From Nocardioides palaemonis (GTDB taxonomy: Bacteria > Actinomycetota > Actinomycetes > Propionibacteriales > Nocardioidaceae), in contig NZ_JAGVQR010000004.1 of NCBI RefSeq assembly GCF_018275325.1, positions 248,001 to 312,000 of the forward strand: a DNA stretch of 64,000 nucleotides, in the 5' to 3' direction. Below the pieces are notes generated by a model. The model had not been told where the DNA came from. It searched no databases and saw nothing but the letters and a program-made list of their open reading frames with translations. Positions within the stretch are counted from its first letter, which is position 1, and every line of letters begins with the position of its first letter. Position numbers and translations under genes: made by a program. Positions 10,761 through 18,914 of this stretch are shown here, piece by piece.

Positions 10761-11615
10761 CTAGCCTGACCCGCCCGCCACCGGCGCGTGGTGCCCGAAC
10801 GGCACCTCCTCGACCACGCCCAGCGCCGCCAGCACCGACGGCAGCATCGCCTTCGCGGTGCGCTTGTAGCCCTGCGCGCTGGGGTGGAACCGGTCCAGGC
10901 TGAACATCTCGTCGGGGTTGGTGATGAAGAACGGACCGACGACGTGGGCCAGGGAGACGACGCGCGCGCCGTGCGCGAGGGCCACCGCCCGCTGGGCCTC
11001 CGCGAGCTGGCGCGACGCCCGCGAGCCGAGCGCCCGCAGCGGCTGCGGCACCGGTCGCAGCGCCCCCAGGTCCGGGCACGTGCCCACCACGACCTCGGCA
11101 CCTCGCGCCCGCAGCGCGTCGACGGTGTCGCCCAGGTGTCGGGCCGAGTCGACGACCGGCACCCGGTGCGTCACGTCGTTGCCGCCGACCACGACGACCG
11201 CGACGTGCGGGCGGTACGTCGCCGGCAGCGCGGCGACCTGCGCCGCGAGGTCGCTGCTCTCCGACCCGACGACGGCGACGGTCCGCAGCCGCACCGAACG
11301 GCCCAGCCGCTTCGCGACCGACCGCGCGAGCCGGCCGCCCAGCGTCTGCTTGGACTTCTCCGCGCCGAGGCCGGCCGCGATCGAGTCGCCGAGGACCACG
11401 AGGTCGACCGGGTCGCCGTAGGACCGGCGCCAGTGCCGGTCGCCCGGGGGCGCCTGCTCGCCCAGCGGCTTCCCGATCTCGCGTCGCGCCCGGGCGGCCT
11501 GGTGGTGCAGCAGCCGCCGGACCGCGTACGCCGTCGTCACCACCGTCCCGACGCTCGCCGCCGCGACCGCGGCCCCCAGCGCACCGGCCCCGCGCACGCG
11601 CTCCTCCTGCTCCAC
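10761..11615 (-). CDS. Membrane-anchored SGNH/GDSL hydrolase
   Basis: An SGNH-fold esterase or lipase-like protein of about 284 residues from the GTG at 11615. Residues 5-30 form a membrane anchor (VRGAGALGAAVAAASVGTVV). Catalytic blocks are visible: block I GDSIAAGLGA (Ser), block III GGND, and block V DRFHPSAQGY (Asp and His). The same frame is open from another GTG at 11681; the shorter form is preferred because its anchor begins close to the N-terminus, but neither start has a strong ribosome site. The gene precedes the methyltransferase/ATP-grasp pair in the same direction, nine bases away, so it may belong to their operon. The substrate is unknown. Confidence 0.78.
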   Translation of the reverse strand: MEQEERVRGAGALGAAVAAASVGTVVTTAYAVRRLLHHQAARARREIGKPLGEQAPPGDRHWRRSYGDPVDLVVLGDSIAAGLGAEKSKQTLGGRLARSVAKRLGRSVRLRTVAVVGSESSDLAAQVAALPATYRPHVAVVVVGGNDVTHRVPVVDSARHLGDTVDALRARGAEVVVGTCPDLGALRPVPQPLRALGSRASRQLAEAQRAVALAHGARVVSLAHVVGPFFITNPDEMFSLDRFHPSAQGYKRTAKAMLPSVLAALGVVEEVPFGHHAPVAGGSG

Positions 11616-11739
11616 GCCCCGGTTCAACCATGCGGGGTTGAACGGCCGGTCACCCGTCGGCGACCGGGGGCCGACCAGCACCCCACAGTTGGGTCCACGT
11701 ACTCAGGACGCGACCTCCGGTCCGCGCCACGCTGGAGCC

Positions 11740-12951
11740 ATGAACGCATCCGTGGACACCGTCCGTCCCGTGCCACCGCGTCAGCTGACCTGGCTGCGCG
11801 GCGAGCTGGCCGACTGGACCTCGCAGGGCCTCATCTCCGACGAGCAGGCCGCTCGCATCTCCACCCGCTACCGCCCCGAGTCGCACCACGTCGGCGTCGG
11901 TCGCGTGCTGCTCTACCTCGGCGGCGGCTTCGTCGGGATCGGCCTGATCTGGCTGGTGGCGGCAAACCTCGACCAGCTCTCGCCCCTCACCCGCTTCGTC
12001 GCCGTCAGCGCGATCTGGCTGGCCTTGCTCGCCGGCGCCGAGGCGCTCGCGGCCCGTCGGACCAGCCCACCGGTCGTCGGCGCCCTCCGGCTGCTGGCGG
12101 CCCTCGGCTTCGGCGCCGTGGTGTTCCAGGCCGCCCAGTCGTTGCAGGTGCCGGCCTTCGAACCGCGCCTGCTGGCTGTCTGGGCGGTGGGCGCGCTGCT
12201 CCACGGCTACCTCACCCGCGCGTACCTGCCGTTCGTGGTGGGCGTCGCGACCGGGGTGGCGTGGTGGTTCACCCGGCCGCTCTGGGAGGAGCCCTCCGGA
12301 CTCGCCGTCGTGCTCCTCCTCGGGGCCGGTGCCGTGCTCGCCGCGTCCCTCGCCGTCCTGCACGACACCCGCCTGCCCTCCTTCGCGTGGACCTGGCGCA
12401 CGGTCGGCGCCGCGATGGCGCTGCTCACCCTCTTCGTGGCCGCGATCCCCGACGTCGGCTCCGGTGACCTCACCTGGAACGCGTGGCTGGTCGCGGCGCT
12501 CGCCGCCGCAGGGGCCGCCCTGGTGGCTGCCGCCGTCGTCGACCGCTCCGTGCGACGGCTCCTCGAGCCCGCCGGCGCGGTCGTCGTCCTCGCCGTCGGG
12601 ACCGGGCTGGCGCTCTGGCAGACCGGGACCGACACGACCACGGTCGACACCTCCGACTGGCTGCACGCCGCCGTGTCGGTGGGCGTCTACGTCGTCCTGG
12701 CCGTGGCGCTGGTCGCCCTCGGCACGCTGCGCGACCACACCGCGATCACCTGGATGGCGATGGCCGGGCTCGTGGTCTTCACCACCTTCCAGAGCTTCGC
12801 GGTCTTCGCCCCCATCGTCACCGGAGCCTGGCTCTTCGTGGTGCTGGGCACCGTCTTCCTGGGCACCGGCTTCCTGTTCGACCGGGCGCGGCGCGAGCTC
12901 ACCCAGGCCCTGGACCCCGACACCGACCCCTCCCGAGGAGCAGACCGATGA
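11740..12951 (+). CDS. DUF2157 multi-pass membrane protein
   Basis: A 403-residue protein. Residues 1-55 are cytoplasmic (LTWLRGELADWTSQGLISDEQAARISTRY, the characteristic DUF2157 start), followed by about ten to twelve hydrophobic helices. GGAG five bases before the ATG at 11740 sets the start. It overlaps the GDYXXLXY gene by four bases (ATGA). The two families are found together in many bacteria, which suggests a shared complex, but neither has an established function. It is divergent from the SGNH hydrolase gene. Confidence 0.8.
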   Translation: MNASVDTVRPVPPRQLTWLRGELADWTSQGLISDEQAARISTRYRPESHHVGVGRVLLYLGGGFVGIGLIWLVAANLDQLSPLTRFVAVSAIWLALLAGAEALAARRTSPPVVGALRLLAALGFGAVVFQAAQSLQVPAFEPRLLAVWAVGALLHGYLTRAYLPFVVGVATGVAWWFTRPLWEEPSGLAVVLLLGAGAVLAASLAVLHDTRLPSFAWTWRTVGAAMALLTLFVAAIPDVGSGDLTWNAWLVAALAAAGAALVAAAVVDRSVRRLLEPAGAVVVLAVGTGLALWQTGTDTTTVDTSDWLHAAVSVGVYVVLAVALVALGTLRDHTAITWMAMAGLVVFTTFQSFAVFAPIVTGAWLFVVLGTVFLGTGFLFDRARRELTQALDPDTDPSRGADR

Positions 12952-13445
12952 AGCGCACCGTCACCACCGCCGTCGTGGCCCTGGGCCAGCTCGCCCTCGT
13001 CGGGCTCGCCGTGGCCCCCCAGCTCTCCGCCCGGCTCACCGGCGACACCTACGAGCTGCGGGTCGCACCGCTCGACCCGATCGACCCGTTCCGCGGGGCG
13101 TACGTCGCCCTCGACTACCCCGACCTGCACCACGGCAGAACGTCCGCCGGCGAGGACCAGGGCATCGGCTCGCTCGACGACGGCGAGTCGGGTGACCTCT
13201 ACGTCACGCTCCGTCGCGACGCAGACGTCTGGGTCGCCGACGGATGGACGCGCGAGCGCCCCGCCGACGGGCCGTACCTCGCCTGCGACGACCGCACCTG
13301 GCAGGTGCGGTGCGGCATCGAGAGCTTCTTCCTGCCCCAGGACGAGGCGGCGCGCACCGAGGACCTGCTCCGCGACGGCGCCGTCGCGGAGGTCAGGATC
13401 GACGGGCGCGGCCACGCGGCCGTCGTCGACGTCCAAGCGCCGTGA
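12948..13445 (+). CDS. GDYXXLXY-domain protein
   Basis: A 165-residue protein with an N-terminal signal anchor (RTVTTAVVALGQLALVGLAV) and the family core DPIDPFRGAYVALDYPDL, in which the GxYxxLxY pattern is present as GAYVALDY. ATG at 12948 overlaps the DUF2157 stop and has GAGGAG upstream. The domain is probably extracytoplasmic. Its function is unknown; the fixed pairing with a DUF2157/DUF4401 membrane protein is the only clue. Confidence 0.8.
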   Translation: MKRTVTTAVVALGQLALVGLAVAPQLSARLTGDTYELRVAPLDPIDPFRGAYVALDYPDLHHGRTSAGEDQGIGSLDDGESGDLYVTLRRDADVWVADGWTRERPADGPYLACDDRTWQVRCGIESFFLPQDEAARTEDLLRDGAVAEVRIDGRGHAAVVDVQAP

Positions 13446-13454
13446 CCGGACCGG

Positions 13455-13730
13455 TCAGCCCCCGGCGACGGCCGGGATGACCGAGACCTGGCTGCCGTCC
13501 GGGGTGGGGGTCTGCAGGTCGTCGAGGAAGCGCACGTCGTCGTTGCCGACGTAGACGTTGACGAAGCGCCGCAGCGCCCCCGCCTCGTCGAGGATGCGCC
13601 CCTTGATGCCGGAGTAGTGGGCGTCGAGGTCGTCGAGGACGGCCGCGAGGGTGTCGCCCTCGGCGCTCACCTCGGACTCGCCCCCGGTGTAGGTGCGCAG
13701 GATGGTCGGGATCCGTACCGAGACACTCAT
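13455..13730 (-). CDS. CysO/MoaD/ThiS-family sulfur-carrier protein (MetO-like)
   Basis: A 91-residue beta-grasp protein beginning MSVSVRIPTILRTYTGG and ending AVAGG. The C-terminal Gly-Gly is required for thiocarboxylate formation by an E1-like sulfurtransferase. It closely resembles mycobacterial CysO in length and in the FVNVYVGNDDVRFLDDL segment. It sits 16 bases after the ThrC-like gene. In context it would deliver sulfur to that PLP enzyme. No Mec-type protease or CysM is adjacent, which argues against the standard CysO cysteine pathway and for a methionine role. Confidence 0.85.
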   Translation of the reverse strand: MSVSVRIPTILRTYTGGESEVSAEGDTLAAVLDDLDAHYSGIKGRILDEAGALRRFVNVYVGNDDVRFLDDLQTPTPDGSQVSVIPAVAGG

Positions 13731-13746
13731 GCTCGCGATCTTCCTC

Positions 13747-15018
13747 TCAGAGCACGCCGGACGCCACGAACGCGTCGTAGCTGGGGGCGATGGTGGCGGC
13801 GGGGCCGACCCGGTCGGACACGGAGTCGAGGGTCTTGAGGCCGTGGCCGGTGTTGATGACGACCGTCTCGAGCGACGTGTCGAGCTGGCCGGTCTCGACG
13901 AGCTTCTTCAGCACGCCGACCGTGGTGCCGCCGGCGGTCTCGGTGAAGATGCCCTCGGTGCGGGCGAGCAGCACGATCGCGTCGCGCACCTCGTCGTCGG
14001 TGATGTCCTCGACCGCTCCGCCGGTGCGGCGGCAGACGTCGAGCACGTAGATGCCGTCGGCGGGGTTGCCGATCGCCAGGCTCTTGGCGATGGTGTCCGG
14101 CTTGACCGGGCGGATGGCGTCGGTGCCGCCCTTGTAGGCGACCGAGACCGGTGAGCAGCCGGTGGCCTGGGCGCCGAAGACCTTGTAGGGCTTGTCCTCG
14201 ACGAGGCCGAGCGTGATCAGCTCCTGGAAGGCCTTGTCGACCTTGGTCAGCTGGGAGCCCGACGCGACCGGGATGACGATCTGGTCGGGCAGCCGCCAGC
14301 CGAGCTGCTCGGCGATCTCGTAGCCCAGGGTCTTGGAGCCCTCGGCGTAGAACGGGCGGACGTTGACGTTGACGAACGCCCAGCCCTCCTCCTCGCCGGC
14401 GATCTCGGAGGCCAGCTTGTTGACGTCGTCGTAGTTGCCGTCGACCGCGACCAGCTTCTCGGTGAAGACGGCCGAGTTGACCTTCTTGGGCGTCTCGAGG
14501 TTGCTCGGGATGAAGACCACGGTGGGGATGCCGGCGCGTGCGCCCGCAGCGGCGACCGCGTTGGCGAGGTTGCCGGTGGAGGGGCAGGCGAAGACCTTTG
14601 CGTCGAGCTCGCGCGCCGCGCTCAGCGCGCAGGCGACGACGCGGTCCTTGAAGGAGTTGGTCGGGTTGGTCGAGTCGTCCTTGACCCAGAGCTTCTCGAG
14701 ACCGAGCTCGCGGGCGAGGTTCCTCGCCTCGAGCAGCCGGGTGAAGCCGGGCTCGGTGTTCGGGCTCTGCTCGATGTCGGACGGCACCGGCAGGAGCGCC
14801 TTGTAGCGCCAGATGTTGCGAGGCCCGGCGGCGATCTCCTCGCGGGTCACGGCCGGGAAGTCGTAGGCCACCTCCAGGGGCCCGAAGCACTCCGGACAGG
14901 CGTACGACGGGCCGAGGGCCACCTCGTGGCCGCACTCCCGGCACGTCAGTGCCCGGGCGTTCCCGAAGGCGCCGTCGCGCAGCGCGTGGGTCGTGGTCTC
15001 GTCCAGCAGGGTGCTCAT
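13747..15018 (-). CDS. thrC: Threonine synthase-family PLP enzyme; probable homocysteine synthase (MetM-like)
   Basis: A 423-residue fold type II PLP enzyme. PLP-binding Lys124 lies in DSTNPTNSFKDRV. An N-terminal zinc-ribbon-like part has Cys26, Cys29, Cys41 and Cys44 (CRECG and CPECF), which ordinary 350-360-residue actinobacterial ThrC lacks. The ATG at 15018 follows a strong AGGAGGAGGA ribosome site that is the 3' strand of a SAM-I riboswitch. Control by SAM and a sulfur carrier next door fit an O-phosphohomoserine sulfhydrylase making homocysteine. I recall such an enzyme (MetM, with carrier MetO) from Streptomyces. A plain database match would call it threonine synthase; which reaction it performs is inference. 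Confidence 0.85.
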   Translation of the reverse strand: MSTLLDETTTHALRDGAFGNARALTCRECGHEVALGPSYACPECFGPLEVAYDFPAVTREEIAAGPRNIWRYKALLPVPSDIEQSPNTEPGFTRLLEARNLARELGLEKLWVKDDSTNPTNSFKDRVVACALSAARELDAKVFACPSTGNLANAVAAAGARAGIPTVVFIPSNLETPKKVNSAVFTEKLVAVDGNYDDVNKLASEIAGEEEGWAFVNVNVRPFYAEGSKTLGYEIAEQLGWRLPDQIVIPVASGSQLTKVDKAFQELITLGLVEDKPYKVFGAQATGCSPVSVAYKGGTDAIRPVKPDTIAKSLAIGNPADGIYVLDVCRRTGGAVEDITDDEVRDAIVLLARTEGIFTETAGGTTVGVLKKLVETGQLDTSLETVVINTGHGLKTLDSVSDRVGPAATIAPSYDAFVASGVL

Positions 15019-15025
15019 GAAGTCC

Positions 15026-15171
15026 TCCTCCTCATCTGTCCCGGCGACGATCGCGCGGGTCGGATTTGGCACCTGCTCCCGTGTCTGCCGGACGGGGTCC
15101 GGGCAGGAGGCTCACGGGCGGTTGCCGGGACTTCGTCGGGCCGTTCCCTCAGTCCCTCGTGATGAGCAGGA
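15026..15171 (-). ncRNA. SAM-I (S-box) riboswitch upstream of the ThrC-like gene
   Basis: On the minus strand the conserved core is present in order: GAGGGAACGGCCCGACGAAG, then CCCGGCAACC, a central stem-loop, and GGTGCCAAATCC. P1 is closed by CTCATC near 15166 with GATGAG near 15036. Extended, TCCTGCTCATC (15161-15171) pairs with GATGAGGAGGA (15026-15036) at ten of eleven positions, and the latter contains the ribosome site eight bases before the ATG at 15018. SAM binding should therefore hide the ribosome site: translational control, with no separate terminator seen. Confidence 0.92.
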
Positions 15172-15240
15172 CCAACAGTAGGCGCGTGTCTCACGATGTG
15201 CACACGAAGTCCGACATCCGAGACCAAGGTCCCGGCGCCA

Positions 15241-15482
15241 CCCGCTGACTCGGCACGAATGTCACTGAACAACGCGCCGAGTCGGCGTGAACGTCACCGG
15301 AGAACGCGCCGAGTCGGCGTGAACGTCATGCACTCCGCGACACTCGCGCCGACTCGGCGACCGAACGCGCGACACTCGCGCCGACTCGGCGACCGAACGC
15401 GCGACACTCGCGCCGACTCGGCGACCGAACGCGCGACACTCGCGCCGACTCGGCGACCGAACGCGCGACACTCGCGCCGGGT
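15241..15482. repeat. Eight-copy 32-bp array with a palindromic core
   Basis: Copies of a core related to CGCCGA-S-TCGGCG begin at 15247, 15279 and 15311 (subtype with GTGAACGTCA), then 15351, 15383, 15415 and 15447 (subtype CACTCGCGCCGACTCGGCGA), with a degenerate copy at 15479. Spacing is exactly 32 bases within each subtype and 40 at the switch. The second subtype is a perfect tandem repeat over 15336-15478. The array fills the space between the otsB stop and the riboswitch. There are no unique spacers. This stretch holds no credible gene. Confidence 0.9.
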
Positions 15483-16306
15483 CAGCGGGCGAGGCGGCCG
15501 AGCAGCTCGACGACTCCGGCGGGACCGTCGACGACCACGTCGGCGAGGTCGACCAGGTCGGGCTGCTCGGTGGAGGCGGAGCAGACGACGAGTCCGGGGA
15601 GGCCGTCGGCGCGGAGGTCGCGGACGGCCTCGAACGCCTCGATGTCGCCGAGGTCGTCGCCACCGAACACCACGCCGGTCGCCTCCTGCTCGGCGACGAA
15701 GGTCCGGACCGCCCGGCCCTTGTGCATGTCGCCGGAGCGGACCTCGATGACGTTGCGGCCCGGCTCGAGGGTGAGGTGGTGGCGCTCGGCGAGGTCGGCC
15801 AGCGGTTCGCGGATTCGGTCGAGGGCACCGGCGGGGTCGTCCATGCGGCGGGTGTGGACGGCGACGGCCAGCCCCTTCTCCTCGACGAACGCCTCGGCGG
15901 CGCCGGCGCGGCGCAGCACCGACGGGAGCTCGCGCTCGAAGGTGGCGAGGCCGGCCGGTGGTCGCGGCGAGCGGATCCGCTGCTCCGTCGCCGACCAGCG
16001 CTCGTTGCCGTACTGGCCGAACACGAACAGCTCGGCGCCGCGGTCGAGCATCGCGTTGCCGAGCGCGTCCAGGTCGCCCATCGCGATCGCCTGACGGGCG
16101 GGCCGGCCGGTGATCACGGCGACCGCGCGGACCACCTCGGCGAGCTCGAGGAGCGCGCCCGGCGCGCCGGGGTGCAGACGTGCCGACTCGGGGTCGTCGA
16201 CCACGGGCGACAGGGTGCCGTCGAAGTCCAGTCCCACCACCGTGCCGGCGAGCACCTCGCGCACGGCGTCGTAGTGCTCGCGCGCGGCCGGGGAGGTGAA
16301 CTCCAT
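15482..16306 (-). CDS. otsB: Trehalose-6-phosphate phosphatase
   Basis: A 274-residue HAD-superfamily phosphatase that converts trehalose 6-phosphate to trehalose in the cytoplasm. Motif I is DFDGTLSP (Asp nucleophile near residue 26), VITGRP follows as motif II context, and FGGDDLGD carries the acidic motif IV. The ATG at 16306 is chosen because it gives the normal family length; the ribosome site is weak. otsA lies about 1.1 kb away on the opposite strand, beyond the LytR_C and DUF3263 genes. The stop codon is abutted by the 32-bp array. Confidence 0.88.
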   Translation of the reverse strand: MEFTSPAAREHYDAVREVLAGTVVGLDFDGTLSPVVDDPESARLHPGAPGALLELAEVVRAVAVITGRPARQAIAMGDLDALGNAMLDRGAELFVFGQYGNERWSATEQRIRSPRPPAGLATFERELPSVLRRAGAAEAFVEEKGLAVAVHTRRMDDPAGALDRIREPLADLAERHHLTLEPGRNVIEVRSGDMHKGRAVRTFVAEQEATGVVFGGDDLGDIEAFEAVRDLRADGLPGLVVCSASTEQPDLVDLADVVVDGPAGVVELLGRLAR

Positions 16307-16395
16307 GGGATCACCCAACCAGATGCCGGCCGCAGCCACGCACCCGTCCCGCGGAAGGGTCACCCCACGGGGCTGGCCCGTGGACCGGCTGCGGG

Positions 16396-16947
16396 TCAGC
16401 GCGGCGCGTCGGTGGTGAGGATGACGGTGAGTCGGTCGCGCTTCATCACACCGACCGCCGGCATGGTGCGGGTGATGCCGAGGTCGAGCGCCAGCTGCTT
16501 GCCGGCGGCCTGCAGGCGCGGCGGGAAGTAGACGGTGGTGGTCGGGATGTTGCCGACCCAGTTGTCCTCCCCCACGACCGACCAGCCGATGTCGGTCGCG
16601 CGGGTGGCCGTGGAGGCGGCGAGCCCGCTGATGCCGGAGTTGTTGAACACCTCGACGTAGACCTCGCCGCGGTTGAGCCGCGGCTTCGGCTTCGGCGTCA
16701 CCGTGTCGGTCGCCTCCGCGGTCGGCTCGGCGCTCGGCGTCTGGTCGGCGCTGGCGATGGTGGCGGTGTCGACCCGGCGCTCGGTGGGCGCCTCGTCACG
16801 GGTCGCGACGAAGGTGATCGCGGCCATCGCGACGGCGAGCACCGAGAGCATGACCAGCGGCGAGGGGAAGGCGACGCCGCGCTCGTCGCGCGGTCGGCGG
16901 GTGGTGGAGGAGGCGGTGGTGCGGCCCGGACTGGGGAAGGAGGCCAT
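16396..16947 (-). CDS. LytR C-terminal (LytR_C) domain membrane protein
   Basis: A 183-residue protein: a short cytoplasmic start, one helix at about 30-50 (PLVMLSVLAVAMAAITFVAT), a Thr/Pro/Glu-rich linker, then a LytR_C domain at about 95-180 (VEVFNNSGISGLA and the following DIGWSVVGEDNW). The domain occurs alone or at the end of LytR-CpsA-Psr cell-wall ligases; its own role is unclear. The gene follows the DUF3263 gene in the same direction, 41 bases away; this pair is widely conserved in actinobacteria. The ATG at 16947 lacks a clear ribosome site, so the start may differ. Confidence 0.8.
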   Translation of the reverse strand: MASFPSPGRTTASSTTRRPRDERGVAFPSPLVMLSVLAVAMAAITFVATRDEAPTERRVDTATIASADQTPSAEPTAEATDTVTPKPKPRLNRGEVYVEVFNNSGISGLAASTATRATDIGWSVVGEDNWVGNIPTTTVYFPPRLQAAGKQLALDLGITRTMPAVGVMKRDRLTVILTTDAPR

Positions 16948-16988
16948 GGGGAAGGAAGCCGATCCGTGAGTGGTGGACAGGTGGGTCG

Positions 16989-17282
16989 TCAGACCTCGAA
17001 CCCGAGACGACGGGCCGAGCGCTGCCGCTGGCGAGAGGCTCGCAGCCGGCGCAGCCGACGCACGAGGAGCGGGTCGGCCTCGAGGGCCTCGGGACGGTCG
17101 ATGAGGGCGTTGAGGACCTGGTAGTAGCGCGTCGAGGACATGTCGAACTTCTCGCGGACGGCCTGTTCCTTGGCGCCCGCGTACTTCCACCAGTGGCGCT
17201 CGAACTCGAGGATCTCGCGGTCGCGCTGGCTCAGCCCGGCAGCAGTCTCCTGCCCGGCTGCGATGTGCTTCGCGGCGTCCAT
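16989..17282 (-). CDS. DUF3263 protein
   Basis: A 97-residue protein with the DUF3263 core REILEFERHWWKYAGAKEQA and the following FDMSSTRYYQVLNALIDRPE, and a basic C-terminus. The ATG at 17282 has AAGGAG seven bases upstream, better than an in-frame TTG six bases earlier. The helical core resembles a sigma-region-4/HTH-like fold, so DNA binding is plausible but unproven. It is probably cotranscribed with the LytR_C gene and divergent from otsA. Confidence 0.85.
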   Translation of the reverse strand: MDAAKHIAAGQETAAGLSQRDREILEFERHWWKYAGAKEQAVREKFDMSSTRYYQVLNALIDRPEALEADPLLVRRLRRLRASRQRQRSARRLGFEV

Positions 17283-17450
17283 GACCAACTCCTTGTCGAC
17301 CCCACGTCCACCGGAGCAGGTGGACTGGACCCGAGTCTAGGCGACGAACGACAACGATGTCATTCGCCTCCGGCGAGTCGTCTGGACAAAACCGCGGGCG
17401 GCCCACGTGGGGGTGACCTGCGCCTCTCGGAACGCGGATAGGGTCGTGGC

Positions 17451-18893
17451 GTGAGCCACACCCCGCAGGCAGACCTCGTCATCGTCGCCAACCGGCTGCC
17501 CGTCGACCGGGTGACGGCGCCCGACGGGTCCGTGTCGTGGCGCACCTCCCCCGGCGGCCTGGTCACGGCGCTCGAGCCGGTGCTGCGAGCCAACGACGGC
17601 GCGTGGATCGGGTGGCCGGGCTCGGCCGACGAGGAGGACGTCGAGCCGTTCGTCGAGGACGGCCTCTCGCTCGTCCCGGTCTCGCTGAGCGAGGAGGAGG
17701 TCGAGGAGTTCTACGAGGGCTTCTCCAACGGCACCCTGTGGCCGCTCTACCACGACGTCATCGCCAAGCCGGAGTTCCACCGCGAGTGGTGGGAGAGCTA
17801 CGTCCGGGTCAACGAGCGCTTCGCCGACCGGGCCGCCGAGGTCGCCGCAGAGGGCGCCACGGTCTGGGTCCAGGACTACCAGCTCCAGCTGGTGCCGCAG
17901 ATGCTGCGCGAGCGACGCCCCGACCTGCGCATCGGCTTCTACCTGCACATCCCGTTCCCGCCCGCCGAGCTCTTCTCGCAGCTGCCGTGGCGCCGCCAGA
18001 TCCTGGAGGGGCTGCTCGGCGCGGACCTGATCGGCTTCCAGCTCCCGGGCGCCGCCGCCAACTTCGTCCGGCTGGTCCGCAGCCGGGTCGGCCACAAGAC
18101 CCACCGCGACACCATCTACCTGCCCGACGGCCGCCCGGTGAAGGCCACCGCGTTCCCGATCTCGATCGACACCGCCGGCTTCGAGGAGCTCGCCCGGTCC
18201 GAGGGCGTGGAGAAGCGCGCTGCGGAGATCCGCGACGCGCTGGGCAACCCGAAGCGGATCTTCCTCGGCGTCGACCGGCTCGACTACACCAAGGGCATCC
18301 ACTCGCGGCTGCGCGCGTTCGGCGAGCTGGTCCGCGACGGCAAGCTCGACGTCGAGGACGCGGTGTTCGTGCAGGTGGCGACCCCGTCACGCGAGCGGGT
18401 CGAGCAGTACCGCATCCTGCGCGACGACATCGAGCTGCTGGTGGGCCGCATCAACGGCGACCACGGTCGGATCGGCCGCCCGGCCATCTCCTACCTCCAC
18501 TCCTCCTACCCGCGCGAGGAGATGGCAGCCCTCTACCGCGCCGCCGACGTGATGGTGGTGACGCCGTTCCGCGACGGCATGAACCTCGTCGCCAAGGAGT
18601 ACGTCGCCTGCCGCCTCGAGGACGACGGCGCGCTGGTGCTGTCGGAGTTCGCCGGCGCCGCGGCCGAGCTGCGCCAGGCCTGGCTGGTGAACCCCTACGA
18701 CATCGACGGGATGAAGGCCGCCCTGCTCGAGGCGTTCGCGGCGGACGAGAAGGAGACCGGGCGCCGGATGCGCGCCATGCGCAAGACGGTCGTGCAGCAC
18801 GACGTCGCCCGGTGGGCGCACGACTTCCTCAGCGAGCTCGAGCAGCTGCCGGACCACCACGACAAGACCGTGCGCCGCTCGCGGGCGCGCTGA
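17451..18893 (+). CDS. otsA: Trehalose-6-phosphate synthase
   Basis: A 480-residue GT-B glycosyltransferase (family GT20) forming trehalose 6-phosphate from UDP-glucose (or GDP-glucose) and glucose 6-phosphate. Signatures are [11 protein letters not shown] at the N-terminus, the [11 protein letters not shown] loop, [39 protein letters not shown], and [15 protein letters not shown] near the C-terminus. The GTG at 17451 starts the protein. Length is normal. It pairs functionally with otsB, which is on the other strand nearby. Confidence 0.95.
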   Translation: MSHTPQADLVIVANRLPVDRVTAPDGSVSWRTSPGGLVTALEPVLRANDGAWIGWPGSADEEDVEPFVEDGLSLVPVSLSEEEVEEFYEGFSNGTLWPLYHDVIAKPEFHREWWESYVRVNERFADRAAEVAAEGATVWVQDYQLQLVPQMLRERRPDLRIGFYLHIPFPPAELFSQLPWRRQILEGLLGADLIGFQLPGAAANFVRLVRSRVGHKTHRDTIYLPDGRPVKATAFPISIDTAGFEELARSEGVEKRAAEIRDALGNPKRIFLGVDRLDYTKGIHSRLRAFGELVRDGKLDVEDAVFVQVATPSRERVEQYRILRDDIELLVGRINGDHGRIGRPAISYLHSSYPREEMAALYRAADVMVVTPFRDGMNLVAKEYVACRLEDDGALVLSEFAGAAAELRQAWLVNPYDIDGMKAALLEAFAADEKETGRRMRAMRKTVVQHDVARWAHDFLSELEQLPDHHDKTVRRSRAR

Positions 18894-18914
18894 CCCCTCC
18901 CCCTGCGGGACAGC

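Noticed and set aside
9004..11631. An 875-codon minus-strand open frame covering three genes
   Set aside because: Only its last 289 codons (ATP-grasp) are real; the rest is a frame-shifted shadow of the methyltransferase and SGNH hydrolase genes.
15241..15482. CRISPR array
   Set aside because: The period is constant at 32 bases but the whole unit repeats, with no unique spacers, and no cas genes are present.
15196..15828. Open frames across the 32-bp array
   Set aside because: Their proteins are simple repeats of the array (ATLAPTRRPN-like), without ribosome sites or codon periodicity of their own.
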